A stretch of 64,000 bases of DNA, taken from Saururus chinensis. Its lineage: Eukaryota > Streptophyta > Magnoliopsida > Piperales > Saururaceae. The position numbers and the translations under genes are program-made. Positions within the stretch are counted from its first letter, which is position 1; every line of letters begins with the position of its first letter. Location of the stretch: NCBI GenBank assembly GCA_035235625.1, contig CP141143.1, positions 43,633,178-43,697,177 of the forward strand, read 5' to 3'. Of the stretch, positions 35,049-46,203 are shown piece after piece. The notes under the pieces are model-generated. The model was not told the origin of the DNA. It worked only from the letters and a program-made list of their open reading frames with translations, and did no database searches.

Positions 35049-35579
35049 CTACCCTTTCTCGAATTGGCTATTGCCATCTTCAAGATGCATAACTTTCGAA
35101 AGAAAGACATCTTTATACCACCTAAAATGGGTTAAAGTGGAACATTTAAGATTCATAAGTAACTCTTTATTCGTGTCATGATTGACTAAAGTATTTCCCA
35201 CAAAATGTTTTAATATACTTTGAATTAAAGTATATATGGAATCATCATTTTTGGTTTGATAATAAAGGATTTGTTCCTTTTCATCTGTGGTGGTATTGGT
35301 AATAATTTTTTTAGAATTAAGAATTTCTTCTTTTTGTTGATGGGTTAAGATATGATCCAACCAGCCTTTCAATTGGCCTATAAATCCAGCAGTTATAAAC
35401 AAAGTTATTTGTTTATCCAAATTTTTGGTTGCTCTGCTAACAGTTGCATACATTAACATTCTATGAAGGATAATAGAAATCAAGTAATCAAATATTCCAT
35501 CTATATTCCATTCATAAATGCTACTAGGATCAAAGACTGCATAAGTAACATTTCTATCTTCTTCATAAAGGATGTCCAT
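35049..35579 (-). pseudogene. Copy I: capsid-type region
   Basis: Frame of 176 codons (ATG at 35577-35579). Contains MDILYEEDRN, WNIDGIFDYLI, a W-centred stretch (QLKGWLDHILT), then LTHFRWYKDVFLSKV near the end, which leads into the FAEKIRTRL region of the next frame. The order before a basic zinc-knuckle region supports a caulimovirid coat-protein segment. Copies II and III lack it. Confidence 0.7.
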
Positions 35580-35626
35580 AGGTGTAGGACGAGGGTAATA
35601 AGTCCTAGTTGGAGCTGTTGGAGTAC

Positions 35627-36574
35627 TTAATTTTTCTTTCCTTTAAAATTAAGATCATTAATTGAATCTTTTTCAGTTTTCATTAATGGATTTTGATGAG
35701 ATAACATCGCAATATTCCTATTAGGTTTATTAATACTAAGATTTATCAATCTATTAGAGAGTTGTTCAAGTAACTCATTATCACAAGGTTGAGCTTTTCC
35801 AAGTTTGAAATCAGGAATTGTTATGGGAGGTTTTATCATTGGGGTCAAACTGGAAGAACTCGGTTGAGATATTGAATTGTAGGAAAATTTTCCTATTTGG
35901 TCTTCAATTCTAATTAATTGATTATTAATGGCCTGTAAATTCAGATTTGTATGATTATTTTGTTTTATAATAGTCTGTTGTAAAGGATTTATATTGTCTC
36001 CCGTAATTTGGGAAAAAGGAGTGGTTTCCAAAATTTGGTTATTATTATTTATTTGTAAAGGACTAGAAGGAGGATGTATGGATCTTAAATTCTTTCCTTC
36101 TTTAGTAGTCAAATTTTTATAATGATCAGTTATAGCCATCATATTTTTGTTATTATAATGACTATAAGTCTCAAACCATTGTTTAAAATAGATAATAATT
36201 CTATTATCATACAAGAATTTGTAATACATTTCTTTATACTCCATAATTTGAGTTTTCGTAAAGGTCTTAAAATACCAATCTCTAAAAGTTTTATTTTTAG
36301 GTAAATAAAATTCTTGATTAATCATGTTTTTATCAACATGAAATTCAGATTAAACTGTAGATATTTGAAACTCCATTTCTGTTGGAGTAGGAGAAGAATT
36401 CTTCTTATAGATTCCATGTGGAATATTCAGATTAGAAGTACGAACTTCTTCAACCTCATAAGGTGATAATTTGTCAATTGAAATTCTTTCAAAAACAGAT
36501 TTTCTAGAAGAAGTACTTCCTCTATCAGAATAATTTGTAATATTAAGCTTTGTACTTCTAATACCTGAAAACAT
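35627..36574 (-). pseudogene. Copy I: region between movement protein and capsid
   Basis: Two frames in register (36350-36574 and 35627-36325) split by stops near 36350. The first carries SPYEVEEVRTSNLNIPHGIY. The second carries INQEFYLPKNKTFRDWYF and IIYFKQWFETYSHYNNK, the same conserved block as in copies II and III. It is followed by a Gln/Asn/Ser-rich linker with two PPI-type motifs. Around 70-80% residue similarity to copy II in the block shows copy I is a separate lineage. Confidence 0.75.
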
Positions 36575-36736
36575 TATTTCAACATCTCCATCTTAAGTTT
36601 GAACAATTTTATCTAGATCCGTATTTATTAAGGGTTGTTGAGGAATTGCACTTTGCAAATTCCATCTTTCTAGGAATTAAATTTCATTCGAATTAATTAA
36701 TTCTCTAACTGCAACATTAGATCTTTTAAGATTCGT

Positions 36737-37117
36737 TTAAATTAAGGTAGTTTTACCTTTAGTACTTATAAGTCTTATATTAGGGGTTAAGGTATTCATA
36801 ACCTTATAATAAATACGATAAGCAATATTTATAAGCTCAGATCCTTGTTTAAAATCATAACCCATAGATTCTAGATCTAATGTTATGGCATCAAGAAGAT
36901 TATTATCAGATAATGATAAGCATAAATTAGGAAAGCAGTCAAAATAGACAGGTCCATTGGATAAGGTGGATTCAATAACACCTATAAGAGATTGCTGGAA
37001 ATTCAAGCATCCAGCATCACGTAGGCACAATACAAAGCATGTATTTAAACCTTCTAAGGTTAATGGTTTTAAAGCAACCTGGATAAGGCCAATATGTAAA
37101 TATTTATATTTTTCCAT
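36737..37117 (-). pseudogene. Copy I: movement-protein (30K-type) domain
   Basis: Minus-strand frame of 126 codons, ATG at 37115-37117. Motifs include LIQVALKPLTLEGL, a conserved NGPVYFDCFPN with LSLSDNNLLDA after it, GYDFKQGSELINIAYRIYYKV, and a C-terminal KGKTTLI before a stop. These are the landmarks I associate with the movement-protein domain of plant pararetrovirus-like polyproteins. It is the strongest single argument that the cluster is caulimovirid-related rather than an ordinary gypsy element. Upstream and downstream frames are shifted. Absent from copies II and III. Confidence 0.75.
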
Positions 37118-37140
37118 ATGATGGGAAAGATCTTGTTCTC

Positions 37141-37365
37141 TTAAGAGCTATATAATTTTATTACTATCATTAATGGGAATTGTTTGTTCAATAGTTTTAC
37201 TGAAGCACTAGTTTTTAAATCAAAGGTTCCAATATTATAAACCCTTTTAGGCTCTACTTCAGGTAGATGCCAATTTCTGAGATGATTCTCTATGTTGGAA
37301 AATTCTTCAACTTCAGAATTCTTAATAAATTTTTTTGCGTTATAGAATAATTTAGAAAACATCAA
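37141..37365 (-). pseudogene. Copy I: N-terminal acidic ORF fragment
   Basis: Frame of 74 codons (ATG-ATG at 37363-37365) corresponding to the start of the copy II ORF, but with only one acidic EVEEFSNIEN unit. It continues with RNWHLPEVEP and runs toward the movement domain, from which it is separated by a frame change. Confidence 0.7.
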
Positions 37366-37962
37366 TGATAAGTAAAAGTGCTCGCAAGTATTCTGAAAAT
37401 ATGATCAAGTCTATAGGGAAATAAGAAAGGAGATCAGAATACTTTTTTTACAAGAAGATTCCAACCAAGAGGAAAATCAAGAGACATTTGTAATTATGGA
37501 ACAAAGAGGTAAAAAACACCGAGTTCTACCTATTATAATAAAATTGGCCAGCACTTCATCTTCTACTTTTATCCTCAATGAAAAAATTGGCACAACATCA
37601 TCTCTTACATTTTCCTTCCATGAACAAATGAGGTAAAAATGGCTAACTCCCTTAGTCAACATCAGATAAATGGGATAACGCCTTGGCTCTATTCATTTCA
37701 GGAAAATGTAAAAGATAACATAACACCATATCACTTCAAACTCGAGTAAAAGAAGAAATCTCAGTCTTATCACAACAGGTAAAACCAAGCAAGTAATCTA
37801 ACAACCTCGCAACATAATAACAAGTGTAAGAGAAAGGGGGAAAATGGAAAGGTAAATCCCCTCCTTCCCCAAAAGGAAGAAAGTCCTCTCCTTCCCCTAC
37901 ATACCTGACCTCACCTTCACAAACACATGCGGAGCACACACTTACCCCCAATCGAGCTTCAT

Positions 37963-37975
37963 GGCTCCGATACCA
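37963..37975 (-). other. Copy I primer-binding site
   Basis: Minus-strand TGGTATCGGAGCC, one base different from copy II. It is preceded (at higher coordinates) by the LTR-like promoter region and followed by the ~600-base leader containing the conserved 71-codon frame (37736-37951). Confidence 0.9.
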
Positions 37976-38436
37976 TTAAGTAAGAAAAAGGGAGTTTAGG
38001 TGGAAGATGGAGGAAGAGAAGAAGAGGATAAAAAAAACTTTATTAACAAAAGAAAATTTGTACAAGAGGTGGAAGAAGAGATTACAAAAGAAAGAAAGAA
38101 AGAAAAGACTTACAAGAGAGAGAGAATGCTTAAGGAAGAGCTTGCCGGAGAAAGGCTTGCCTTCACATTACAATGTGGTCTCCTTATATAGAGACATGGG
38201 TAGTGTACAAACAAAAGAAAGAAAAGTAATGTACAAACAAAAAAGATAAAGTAATGTACAAACAAAAGATAAAGAAAAGAAAAGGAGGATAGGAATATCT
38301 ATCCAAAGGAATCCTCTTTAAGAGTTGTCGGCAATAATGCATAAAGATAGATAACTTTATGCTTGTCTTCATGTGCCATTATTCATAAAGTAGATAACTT
38401 TATGGACTTCTTATCTGTTTGGAGAATCTTTTCATG
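37976..38436 (-). promoter_or_regulatory. LTR-like promoter/terminal region shared by copies III and I
   Basis: On the minus strand, in order: end of copy III's last ORF (TGA about 38437), two imperfect ~31-base direct repeats (38374-38404 and 38330-38362), a TATA box TCTATATAAGG (about 38183-38192), a pyrimidine-rich transcribed part, an AATAAA polyadenylation signal (38039-38044), and CTTACTTAA directly before the PBS. This gives U3-R-PBS logic as in a terminally redundant pararetrovirus or LTR. It is the only copy of this region in the cluster. Plus-strand frames here are artefacts. Confidence 0.75.
38330..38404 (-). repeat. Paired ~31-base upstream repeats with internal palindrome
   Basis: Each unit contains CATAAAG, then an ATCTA-type core, then CTTTATG, and an adjacent GGCANNATTATT-type edge. 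They lie about 140-210 bases upstream of the TATA box, where enhancer elements of pararetroviral promoters would be expected. Enhancer role is inferred. Confidence 0.65.
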
Positions 38437-39960
38437 GCTCCATAGCATTATCTAAATTGTGTTCCTCGATGGAGTTAAGGTTGTTGTCACTTTCAAAGAA
38501 TTCTGGTGGATGAGTAATTTCATGCCATCTGTTAGACCATTGATCTTCGTGATATTCCAAGGCATCTAGGAAAAAATTCCTAGTGTGCTTTGTCATGGGA
38601 ATTCTTCCTTTGTCTATTCTTGCTCCAATCTAGCAGATAAGAATGTTGTTGTAATTATTGCACTAAATTATTGTCCTTTGAGTCTGGACTATTGTAATAA
38701 AACTTTGGACTCTTCTGTTGTGTTGCAGCTTTCTTTTGATTTCTAATAAACCAAAAGCGCTAGCTTCATTTATTGTTTCATTGATGATAAGTCCTTCTTT
38801 TTTCTGTTCCTCAAGATCTAGGATTGTTTATTCCTCATCATAACTCCAATAGCTATGCATGAGTGCTTGGTCCATATGACTTAGTTTAGCTCTAGATAGC
38901 TGTAGTAGATGTAACGGTGGGTAACATTCTCCATCCTTCTCCCATTCTAGTTAAGCCGTCGTAATATTGATAACAATATTGGGTTCATCAATATATCTGA
39001 CAAATCTTTTTGTTGCTTACAAAATATTGGAAGAAAATTTTCTCAATTTCCAAGCATCCTGGATATATAATTTTTTAACAAAGCCCCATTCAAAGAGTTT
39101 AATAAGTTTTTATTGATCTTTGTCTTCGGGCTTCTTTATGATTAGTTGAGGAACTAATGAAGTAATTCCTTTGACTATTTTATAGTCTTCTTTATCAAGG
39201 TAATAACCATTCCAAATACCAAAGAGTGTCTGTTTCCACTCTTGTTGAGCCGTGGGTTCCATATTCTAAATTTTCTCAATAAGTTCAGGAGGTAATTTAG
39301 CTGCCCAAATCCATTCAGTATAAATAGTTCATGAAATCTTGGAAGATATTTAACATGAAGTAACAATATCCTTCATTTTTGAAGCCATTAAATTTTGCTT
39401 TACCTTTGGAACTGTTGACAAAACATTTGAAAGCATTTGCAAATGTTCCAAAAAGGAATTAAATGATTGATTTTTAAAATCATTTAATAAGTTATCTAAT
39501 AAGATTTTTGGGAAAAGAGATAACTTATTATTTATCTTGAAACAGTTTTTTTGGATCTCGAATGACCCCAATTTTGTTGTTTTTCCAAACAAGGCTTTTT
39601 TGCGAAGCCACAGCCATCACCGGATTTGATGTGTCTTTACCCATAGCCGGACACTCGGGACTAGCTTGGAATTCTTGAGGGTCCAATTCCTTGTGGTTTT
39701 TATAGTTTTTTCCCGCACTATTTGCGTCATTATTGATGACTCCGCATGATTGCGTTGTTGTCTTTCTTGAAGAAAGAATATTATTTTTGAAATCATGATA
39801 GATTTCAATTTCTGGAATCACCCTTGGATTTTTTCCTTTAGATGAGGATGAAACTTCGGCGAGTTTCTGATAGGAAAGTCAAATAAAGAGTCAGCCACAT
39901 TATTGGAGTCATAATTAAATTGAGGAGATTTACCTTTCTTCATCAAATATCACACTTTCT
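38437..39960 (-). pseudogene. Copy III: unrecognised downstream ORF, heavily interrupted
   Basis: Counterpart of 29091-30313 and 33273-33575 in copy I, here uninterrupted by an insertion. It starts near 39960 at the protease end, passes 39528-39821 (IPEIEIYHDFKNN; QASPECPAMGKD), 39350-39592 (KNNKLSLFPKILLDNLLN), and runs to a natural-looking C-terminus (EFFESDNNLNSIEE, then TGA about 38437). It includes the TGA at 39329-39331 found at the same site in copy I. Several other stops occur between 38600 and 39350. The C-terminus is only visible here. Confidence 0.65.
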
Positions 39961-40436
39961 TTGACTTGGTCTATAAGACTTATCAAGGGTTGTGAAACGA
40001 AAGAGAACATTATTTCTTTACCATTTATTATGGTTTTGATGCCTTTATGATCAACTTTAATGGGTTGAATCATTTTTAGGAAGGGAGTTCCTAAAATCAT
40101 ATATTGTGTCAGGTTTTTTATTAGAACCAAGTTTACTGGAATACATATTCCCTCATTACTAATATAAGAGTTTAATAATTTATGCTCTATAAATATTATA
40201 CTACCATCGGCATTATTCAAGGATTGATCAATTTTTTCAAAATATTGAATAGGAATTAATCCTTCCTTGATACAATTCATATCAGCCCCTGAATCTATCA
40301 GGGCAATAGTTTCAATATGAAAGTTTTTATTTATTACTAATTTAATATTTATAACCCATTTTTTGATAGGTAAGATTACTAATGATTTGTAAATAATCAT
40401 TGGCTTCCTGATTATTTTCTTGATGAATTTCATCAC
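39930..40436 (-). pseudogene. Copy III: aspartic protease domain with intact DSGAD
   Basis: Minus-strand frame of 168 codons, near-identical to copy I's protease. The active site reads LIDSGADMNC, followed by MILGTPFLKMIQP; it is the only one of three copies with the canonical D-S-G. The N-terminal coil is shortened, since a frame change lies near 40367. Upstream it joins copy II-like sequence at about 40452, leaving out capsid and zinc knuckle. Confidence 0.8.
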
Positions 40437-40451
40437 GTTCTTCTATATTGG

Positions 40452-41355
40452 AAATACTATTAAATTATTGTCTTTTAAGACATCATTTAGTACCTTATTA
40501 ATTTTTTCCTTAATTTCTTGAGTATTTGAATCTTCTTTGATTGGTAAAGGAGAATTAGTATTAAGAGATTTGTCTGTCTAAAGAAGTTTCTTGTAATTGA
40601 CTATCTTGGGGAAGAAATTGATATGAAGGAATGATTTTCATTATCTTATTATTATTATAAAGACTATAAGTCTCAAACCATTGTTTAAAAGGGATAATAA
40701 TCCTATGAGTATGTAAGAACTTATAATATAAATCTTTATACTCAATAATTTGAGTTTTAGTAAAGGTAGTGAAATACCACTCCCTGAAGTTTCTATTTTT
40801 GGGCAAGTAAAATTCTTGATTAATTATGTTTCTATCAACATGGAATTCTTCAAATATCTTTGTATGAGTAGGAACATAATTCTTATGGTAAATCCCATAA
40901 GGAATATTCATATTAGAAGTTATAACCTTTTCAACCTAATAAGATGGTAACTTATTATCTGATTTTCTTTCAAAAATATAATCTCTTAAAGAAATACTTT
41001 CTTTATTAGATTTGTTTCTTCTATAATTAGAAGATCTGATTTTCCTATTTATTAAGGATTTTAGATCTAAAAATCTTGTATCATTTATCCTTTCAGGATA
41101 TGCTTCAATAAGATCATCAGGATCATCCTCAGGGTCTCCCTCGGGTAGATCCCAATTTCAAGGATGATTATCTATGTTGGAAAATTTATCTACTTCATAA
41201 TTTTCTATATCAAAAAATTCTTCAATTTCATTATCTTCTTCATAATTTTCTATATCAAAAAATTCTTCAATTTCATTATCTTCTAGGTTGGAAGATTCAT
41301 CAACCTCAAAATTTTCAGAAAATTCTTCTGGATCATGAAATATATTTGATGACAT
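40452..41355 (-). pseudogene. Copy III: N-terminal ORF, copy II-type, MP/capsid missing
   Basis: Minus-strand frames 41158-41355 (acidic N-terminus with two 15-residue units, ATG at 41353-41355) and 40561-40911 (conserved block, NIPYGIYHKNYVPTHT through FETYSLYNNNK). Sampled DNA is about 98% identical to copy II. Stops at about 41157 and 40936 break it. Like copy II, it skips the movement domain. The similarity to copy II ends within NDVLKDNN at about 40452, where copy I-type protease sequence begins. Confidence 0.8.
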
Positions 41356-41958
41356 GAATGATAAGTATAAGTGCTCACATATATTTGAAAAACAAAGTCA
41401 AGTCTTGTAGGGAAAATAAGAAAGGAGATCATAATACTTCTTATGAAAGAAGAGACTCCAACCAAGAGGAAAATAAGAAACATTCGTGATTATAAAGCAA
41501 AGAGGTAAAAAATACCTAGTTCTACCTATTATAATAAAATTGGCCAGCACTTCATCTTCTACTTTTATCCTCCATGATAGAGTTGGTACAACATCATCTC
41601 TTTCATTTTCCTTCCATGAACAAATGAGGCAAAATGGCTAACTCCCTACGACAACATTAGATAAACGGGATAACACTTTCGCTCTATTCATTTTAGAAAT
41701 ACATAAAAGATAACATAAACACCATATCACTTCAAACTCGAGTAAAAGAAGAAATCCCAGCCTTATCATAATAGGTAAAACCAAGCAAGTAATCTAACAA
41801 CCTTGCAACATAATAACAAGTGTAAAAGAAAGGGGGAAAATGGAAAGGTAAATCCCCTCCTTCCCCGAAAGGAAGAAAGTCCTCTCCTTCCCCTACATAC
41901 CTGACCGCGCCTTCACGAACACATGCAGAGCACACACTTACCCCCAATGGAGCTTCAT
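41356..41958 (-). other. Copy III leader
   Basis: Matches the leaders of copies I and II, with the conserved ~71-codon frame (41732-41950) open again. Confidence 0.7.
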
Positions 41959-41971
41959 GGCTCCGATACCA
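41959..41971 (-). other. Copy III primer-binding site, at the edge of the viral cluster
   Basis: Minus-strand TGGTATCGGAGCC. Only about 7 bases of the upstream LTR-like tail (TACTAAA) remain, then about five filler bases (cacac) before copy B starts at 41984. Confidence 0.9.
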
Positions 41972-43633
41972 TTTAGTACACACTTACTCTTTAAAATTTG
42001 GAGTGAATAGTAGTGATTAATCAATTTTTGAAACCCTTTGATTAGATGGCAAAATGAAGAAAACAACTGGGAATTTATTAAAATTAGAAAAGATAATTGC
42101 AGAGGAAGTGGCTACAACTTTCAAATTTAAAAAGAAAAAGGAAAGAAGAAACAAGGAAAACTCTTCTTGAAGATGAGAGCTCCCTTTTACAAATTCATCT
42201 CCCTTCTTGCATACTTCTTCGACTTCCTAAAGGTGAAGGCTTTTTAGGATTTTGGTTACGTTTTGGTGTGTGATGGACTTCTAGATTTCTTTTTGGAGGT
42301 TCCGTAGACTTGAATATAAAAAATCGTTCCTTATGAAAACGAAGGGGAATTTATAGCATTGGGGTTATACTGTTAAGCAAGTAGTGGGGGTGAGTTTGAA
42401 GGGTAGTTCGTGGGAAGTGGAAAGCAAATTAGTGGGATATGGGGAATGGGTTAGTTGGAGAGTTGCTAAGAACAGAATTGAATAGTTGATGAGGTGGGAA
42501 GTGTGAAGTGTGAGTTAGTGAGAAGTGTGAGAGAAATCTGGGCATTATACCTTTGACTTGGTCCCCTCCACTTTATCACTCTCTTTACACATCATCATTT
42601 CATTTTCATTTTTTTTAGTTTCATCATTTCAATCATTCATTTTTTTATTTTATTTCTTCATTTCATCATTTTTCTTGTTTACAGTAGGGGATCACGAGCA
42701 TTAGGGTTTTGACTTTGTCTTCTCATTCTCTATATGGGGCCCATGGGATTCTCCACATAACCCTTTTCTTCTTCAAACTTTGAGTTCTTTGAATATTTAC
42801 TTTTTGTGTTTTCATCCATTTTGATCTTTTATGACTATTTCTAATTTTTTTAACAAAACTTACCGTTGGGTCCACAACACTTAGCCTTTTAGTTTTATGG
42901 CTATTTTGTTGTGAGATTTACGAGGTCACACACAACCCTTTGTAATTTGATTTTGTTTAGATTTGCTAATCATTTTGATGTGGCTACGTGTGGCTTACGA
43001 AGCCTCTCTTAGCCAATTTAGCTATTATAGCTATCTTTGAGTACAATAGAGCCTCATGAGGTCTTCACATGAATTTTTTTTTTAGAAGTCGTAATCTCTC
43101 TACGTGTGTAGGATTAGATTTTACTTCCTGTTCTTCTTCTTTTTTTTTGGACTTTGTCCACTTTTCAAACTTTGTCCATTTTAAAAATTTTGTCTTATTT
43201 AGAGCTAGTTAAGCTCCAAAATCTTGTCCTTTAATTTTTGATGATTTTTTTTGGACTTTATCTACTTTGGAGACATTGTCCATTTTGAAAGTTTGGTCAT
43301 ATCCAAAGCTAGTCAAGCTTCGAACTTTTGGCCTTTGAATTTTGATTTTTTTAACACATTACTATGTGTGTAGCATTAGAATTTATTTCATTTTTTTTTC
43401 TTCGGACTTTGTCCACTTTGGAGATTTTGGCCATTTTGAAAATTTTGACTTCTCCATATCCGAAATCTTCTGCACCGAAGATTTAGATAATGTTTGTATC
43501 ATTTTTCTTGAAGATGTCAACAAAGAGTTGATCAGAGAATGAATTCTACACTAATAGATTTCCTTCTCATTATTATTTTTTGAATGTAATCTTCTCATAT
43601 GAGAGAAATTTTTTTTTAGGGAAAAAAAGAAGA

Positions 43634-43636
<3 letters not shown>

Positions 43637-43684
<48 letters not shown>
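43637..43684. repeat. (TC)24 microsatellite
   Basis: Uninterrupted dinucleotide run, expanded compared with the matching site at about 25599-25613 in copy A. Confidence 0.95.
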
Positions 43685-43689
<5 letters not shown>

Positions 43690-45974
43690 GTTATTGCAAA
43701 ATCCACACATGCCCTAGCCAGTTCCAATCCTTCGATCAATTTTTTTTATTTACATAAGTTGATATTTATGCTGGATGCTCAACCCACCAACATGTTCAAA
43801 TTCACAAATTTGATTTAAGCCTCACCACTCGTAGGTACGTTTAACTAAGTCAACATTGCAGCAAACATTTTCTTAATTTATGATGTTCATTTAACGAGGG
43901 GCAAATTTACAAGTATTCAGCATTCCACTAATATTCTTTTCACTTATTTGTTTTTTTTAAGTACCTACAAATTCATAAGTAGCCGATGTTGCATGATAAC
44001 TTAGTTTCAAAGATCTAAGAATGATTCATGTAAATCTTTTCAAATCCTACTTCCCGAAGTTAGAAAGAATTCCAGAAGTTAGAAAGAAGTGACTTATTCC
44101 CTATGCATTGATTTAAGAGGATATCCAATGCTCTATCATTTTCTCTATCAACGTTATGTTGTCATTGGATCAGAAATAAAAATGGTTCTTTTGCCTTGCC
44201 ATTGTTTCCGCCAAACTGTTTGTCTCTTGTTTTATTTTTTTAAAAAAACCCTTAACCCACTCAGAAAGGTTATTTCTCACTGGTATTTCAAATTCAAAAA
44301 TTTGTTAAATGGAGATATGATAAAATCAATGGAGATAGGATAAAATCTCCAGTAATGAATTGGAACAAATCTCTCATCGGATTAGTCATCTTAAGAAGGT
44401 AAATCTTTTACGGGATTGGATTTTAACAAACTGAAGTCATCATATTAAGAAACAAACTCAGTTATGCTCTGTATTTGCTCTGTCCCGTTAATTCTGTTCG
44501 GCCTCAGCTTCCTCATTCCTTGATCAATAGGACTCCTCATTCATTGATCATAGAGAAAACCTTAACATAAGCAAGATATATCTCTAGAAATAAAAAACAA
44601 GTAAGATTAAGCAAACTAGACACACATTAGCATAAAAGACTTTATAGATATCATGATTCAAATCAAATTTTCAATCAAAATCCTCAGCTAACAAATGAGA
44701 GTTTAATATATGTCTAATCGACTTAGAGGATCACTAAATTGTTCTTAAAACTAGTACTTTAACAAATAAGAAAAAGACTTTTAGCCTCTTTTTGCATTAA
44801 TTTGTTTATGAAGAGGAAATGCTAGAAACCTAATCTCTATGCGCATATATGATTAATCTATCATCAATCAAACCACAAATGATGTAAGAAACACAAGATT
44901 TTTATATGAAATGGCCTAATTTGAGTAAAAAAAACCATGATGGCCACTTTGACCAAAAATCAATGCACTAATAAGCAAGACCTTACATGACACAAGAAAA
45001 CCACCAAACTCTCTAAAAGACTTTAAAAATACTCCCATTTATTTAGATCTTTTTTTTTTGTTGCTAGCCTTTAAGTCTTCTCTCCTATTGTCTTAAAGTA
45101 TTTTCCTCATTTCGTATTCTTTTTTCTTTTTTTAGCTTCTCCAATCAAGCTTCTTATGATTATGACTTTAGCCTTGAGTATCTTCAATCTCCCATTGAAC
45201 TTGATTGACACTCTTCTCAGGTTTTGTATGTATAAAACTCTATTTTAGTTGTGTCTTCTCAATCAATCACCTTTAAAACAAAACTCTTAAGCACAAATAT
45301 GATCTTTGAGGAAAGATAATAGCAAAAAGGACTTCACTTTTCTCTATCAAATTCTAAGTTTTCTTCTCTCCAATTTCATGTGTACTTGGCCCTTATATAG
45401 TCTATTATGTCGGTTTAGGTCATATACTTCAATTACGAATGAACGTTTCTTGGAATACTTAAACTAGGTAAGTTATATAGAAAATATTCGATCGATCACT
45501 GTTTTCATTAAGGTAAAACTCTTTTGGTGATCGATCTCTCACATTTGTCGATCGATAAAATCCCCATCAAAAACCTTGTAGTCTGATTCAAGGGCTGATC
45601 AATCGATGACTTTAGTGTCAATCTCAACGATCGATTGATGAACACATATTTTTGTATTTTACCTTAATTTTTCTTTAAACTTCAAAATTATATCATTTGG
45701 ATTAATTATTCCCAATCAAAACTAAGTGAATTGTGTATGTGAATGTGTAAACTAAACCTTTTACCTTTGGCGCTTAGCTTAGTCTTCATTCTTGAACTTT
45801 GAAAATACATTTGCGCCTATTTTCTTGTTAATCAATTCCAATCTGAATCAACTATAAGAACATTTGGTCAGACTTCTAAGACTAAAACATACATGTTTTT
45901 AGACATAGTTTTTATTATCAAAATTAGTTAATTACATTACATATGTCTCATATGTTTGCATAGTTTCTTTTGAT

Positions 45975-46203
45975 TATTTTTCTTGTTTGTCTGTTGATGA
46001 TGCATTGTTGTCACACATGCACCTTTGCCATGCAAATGTAGATAAACTACATTGGATGTTGAATGCGATGTTATTACCCAAAATCTCTAAATACCTACAT
46101 GTGAGTTAGGATTGCATTTCGAAAAAGATTAGTAGGCAATCTTTCCAAAAGGACAAAGAGAAAATGAACTATTAGCAGTAGTTCACTCAGATATTTGTGG
46201 TCC
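45975..46203 (+). pseudogene. Copia 2 GAG-pre-integrase/integrase fragment (copy B)
   Basis: Same content as 27955-28178 (LCHANVDKLHWMLN; KGQRENELLAVVHSDICGP). The solo LTR follows directly after ICGP at 46204. The integrase resumes at 47129. Confidence 0.75.

Noticed and set aside
38000-38249. Plus-strand Lys/Glu-rich frames
   Set aside because: They read backwards through the promoter and leader of copy I; the minus strand explains this region better.
43551-43739. Arg-Glu repeat frame
   Set aside because: Translation of the (TC)n microsatellite.
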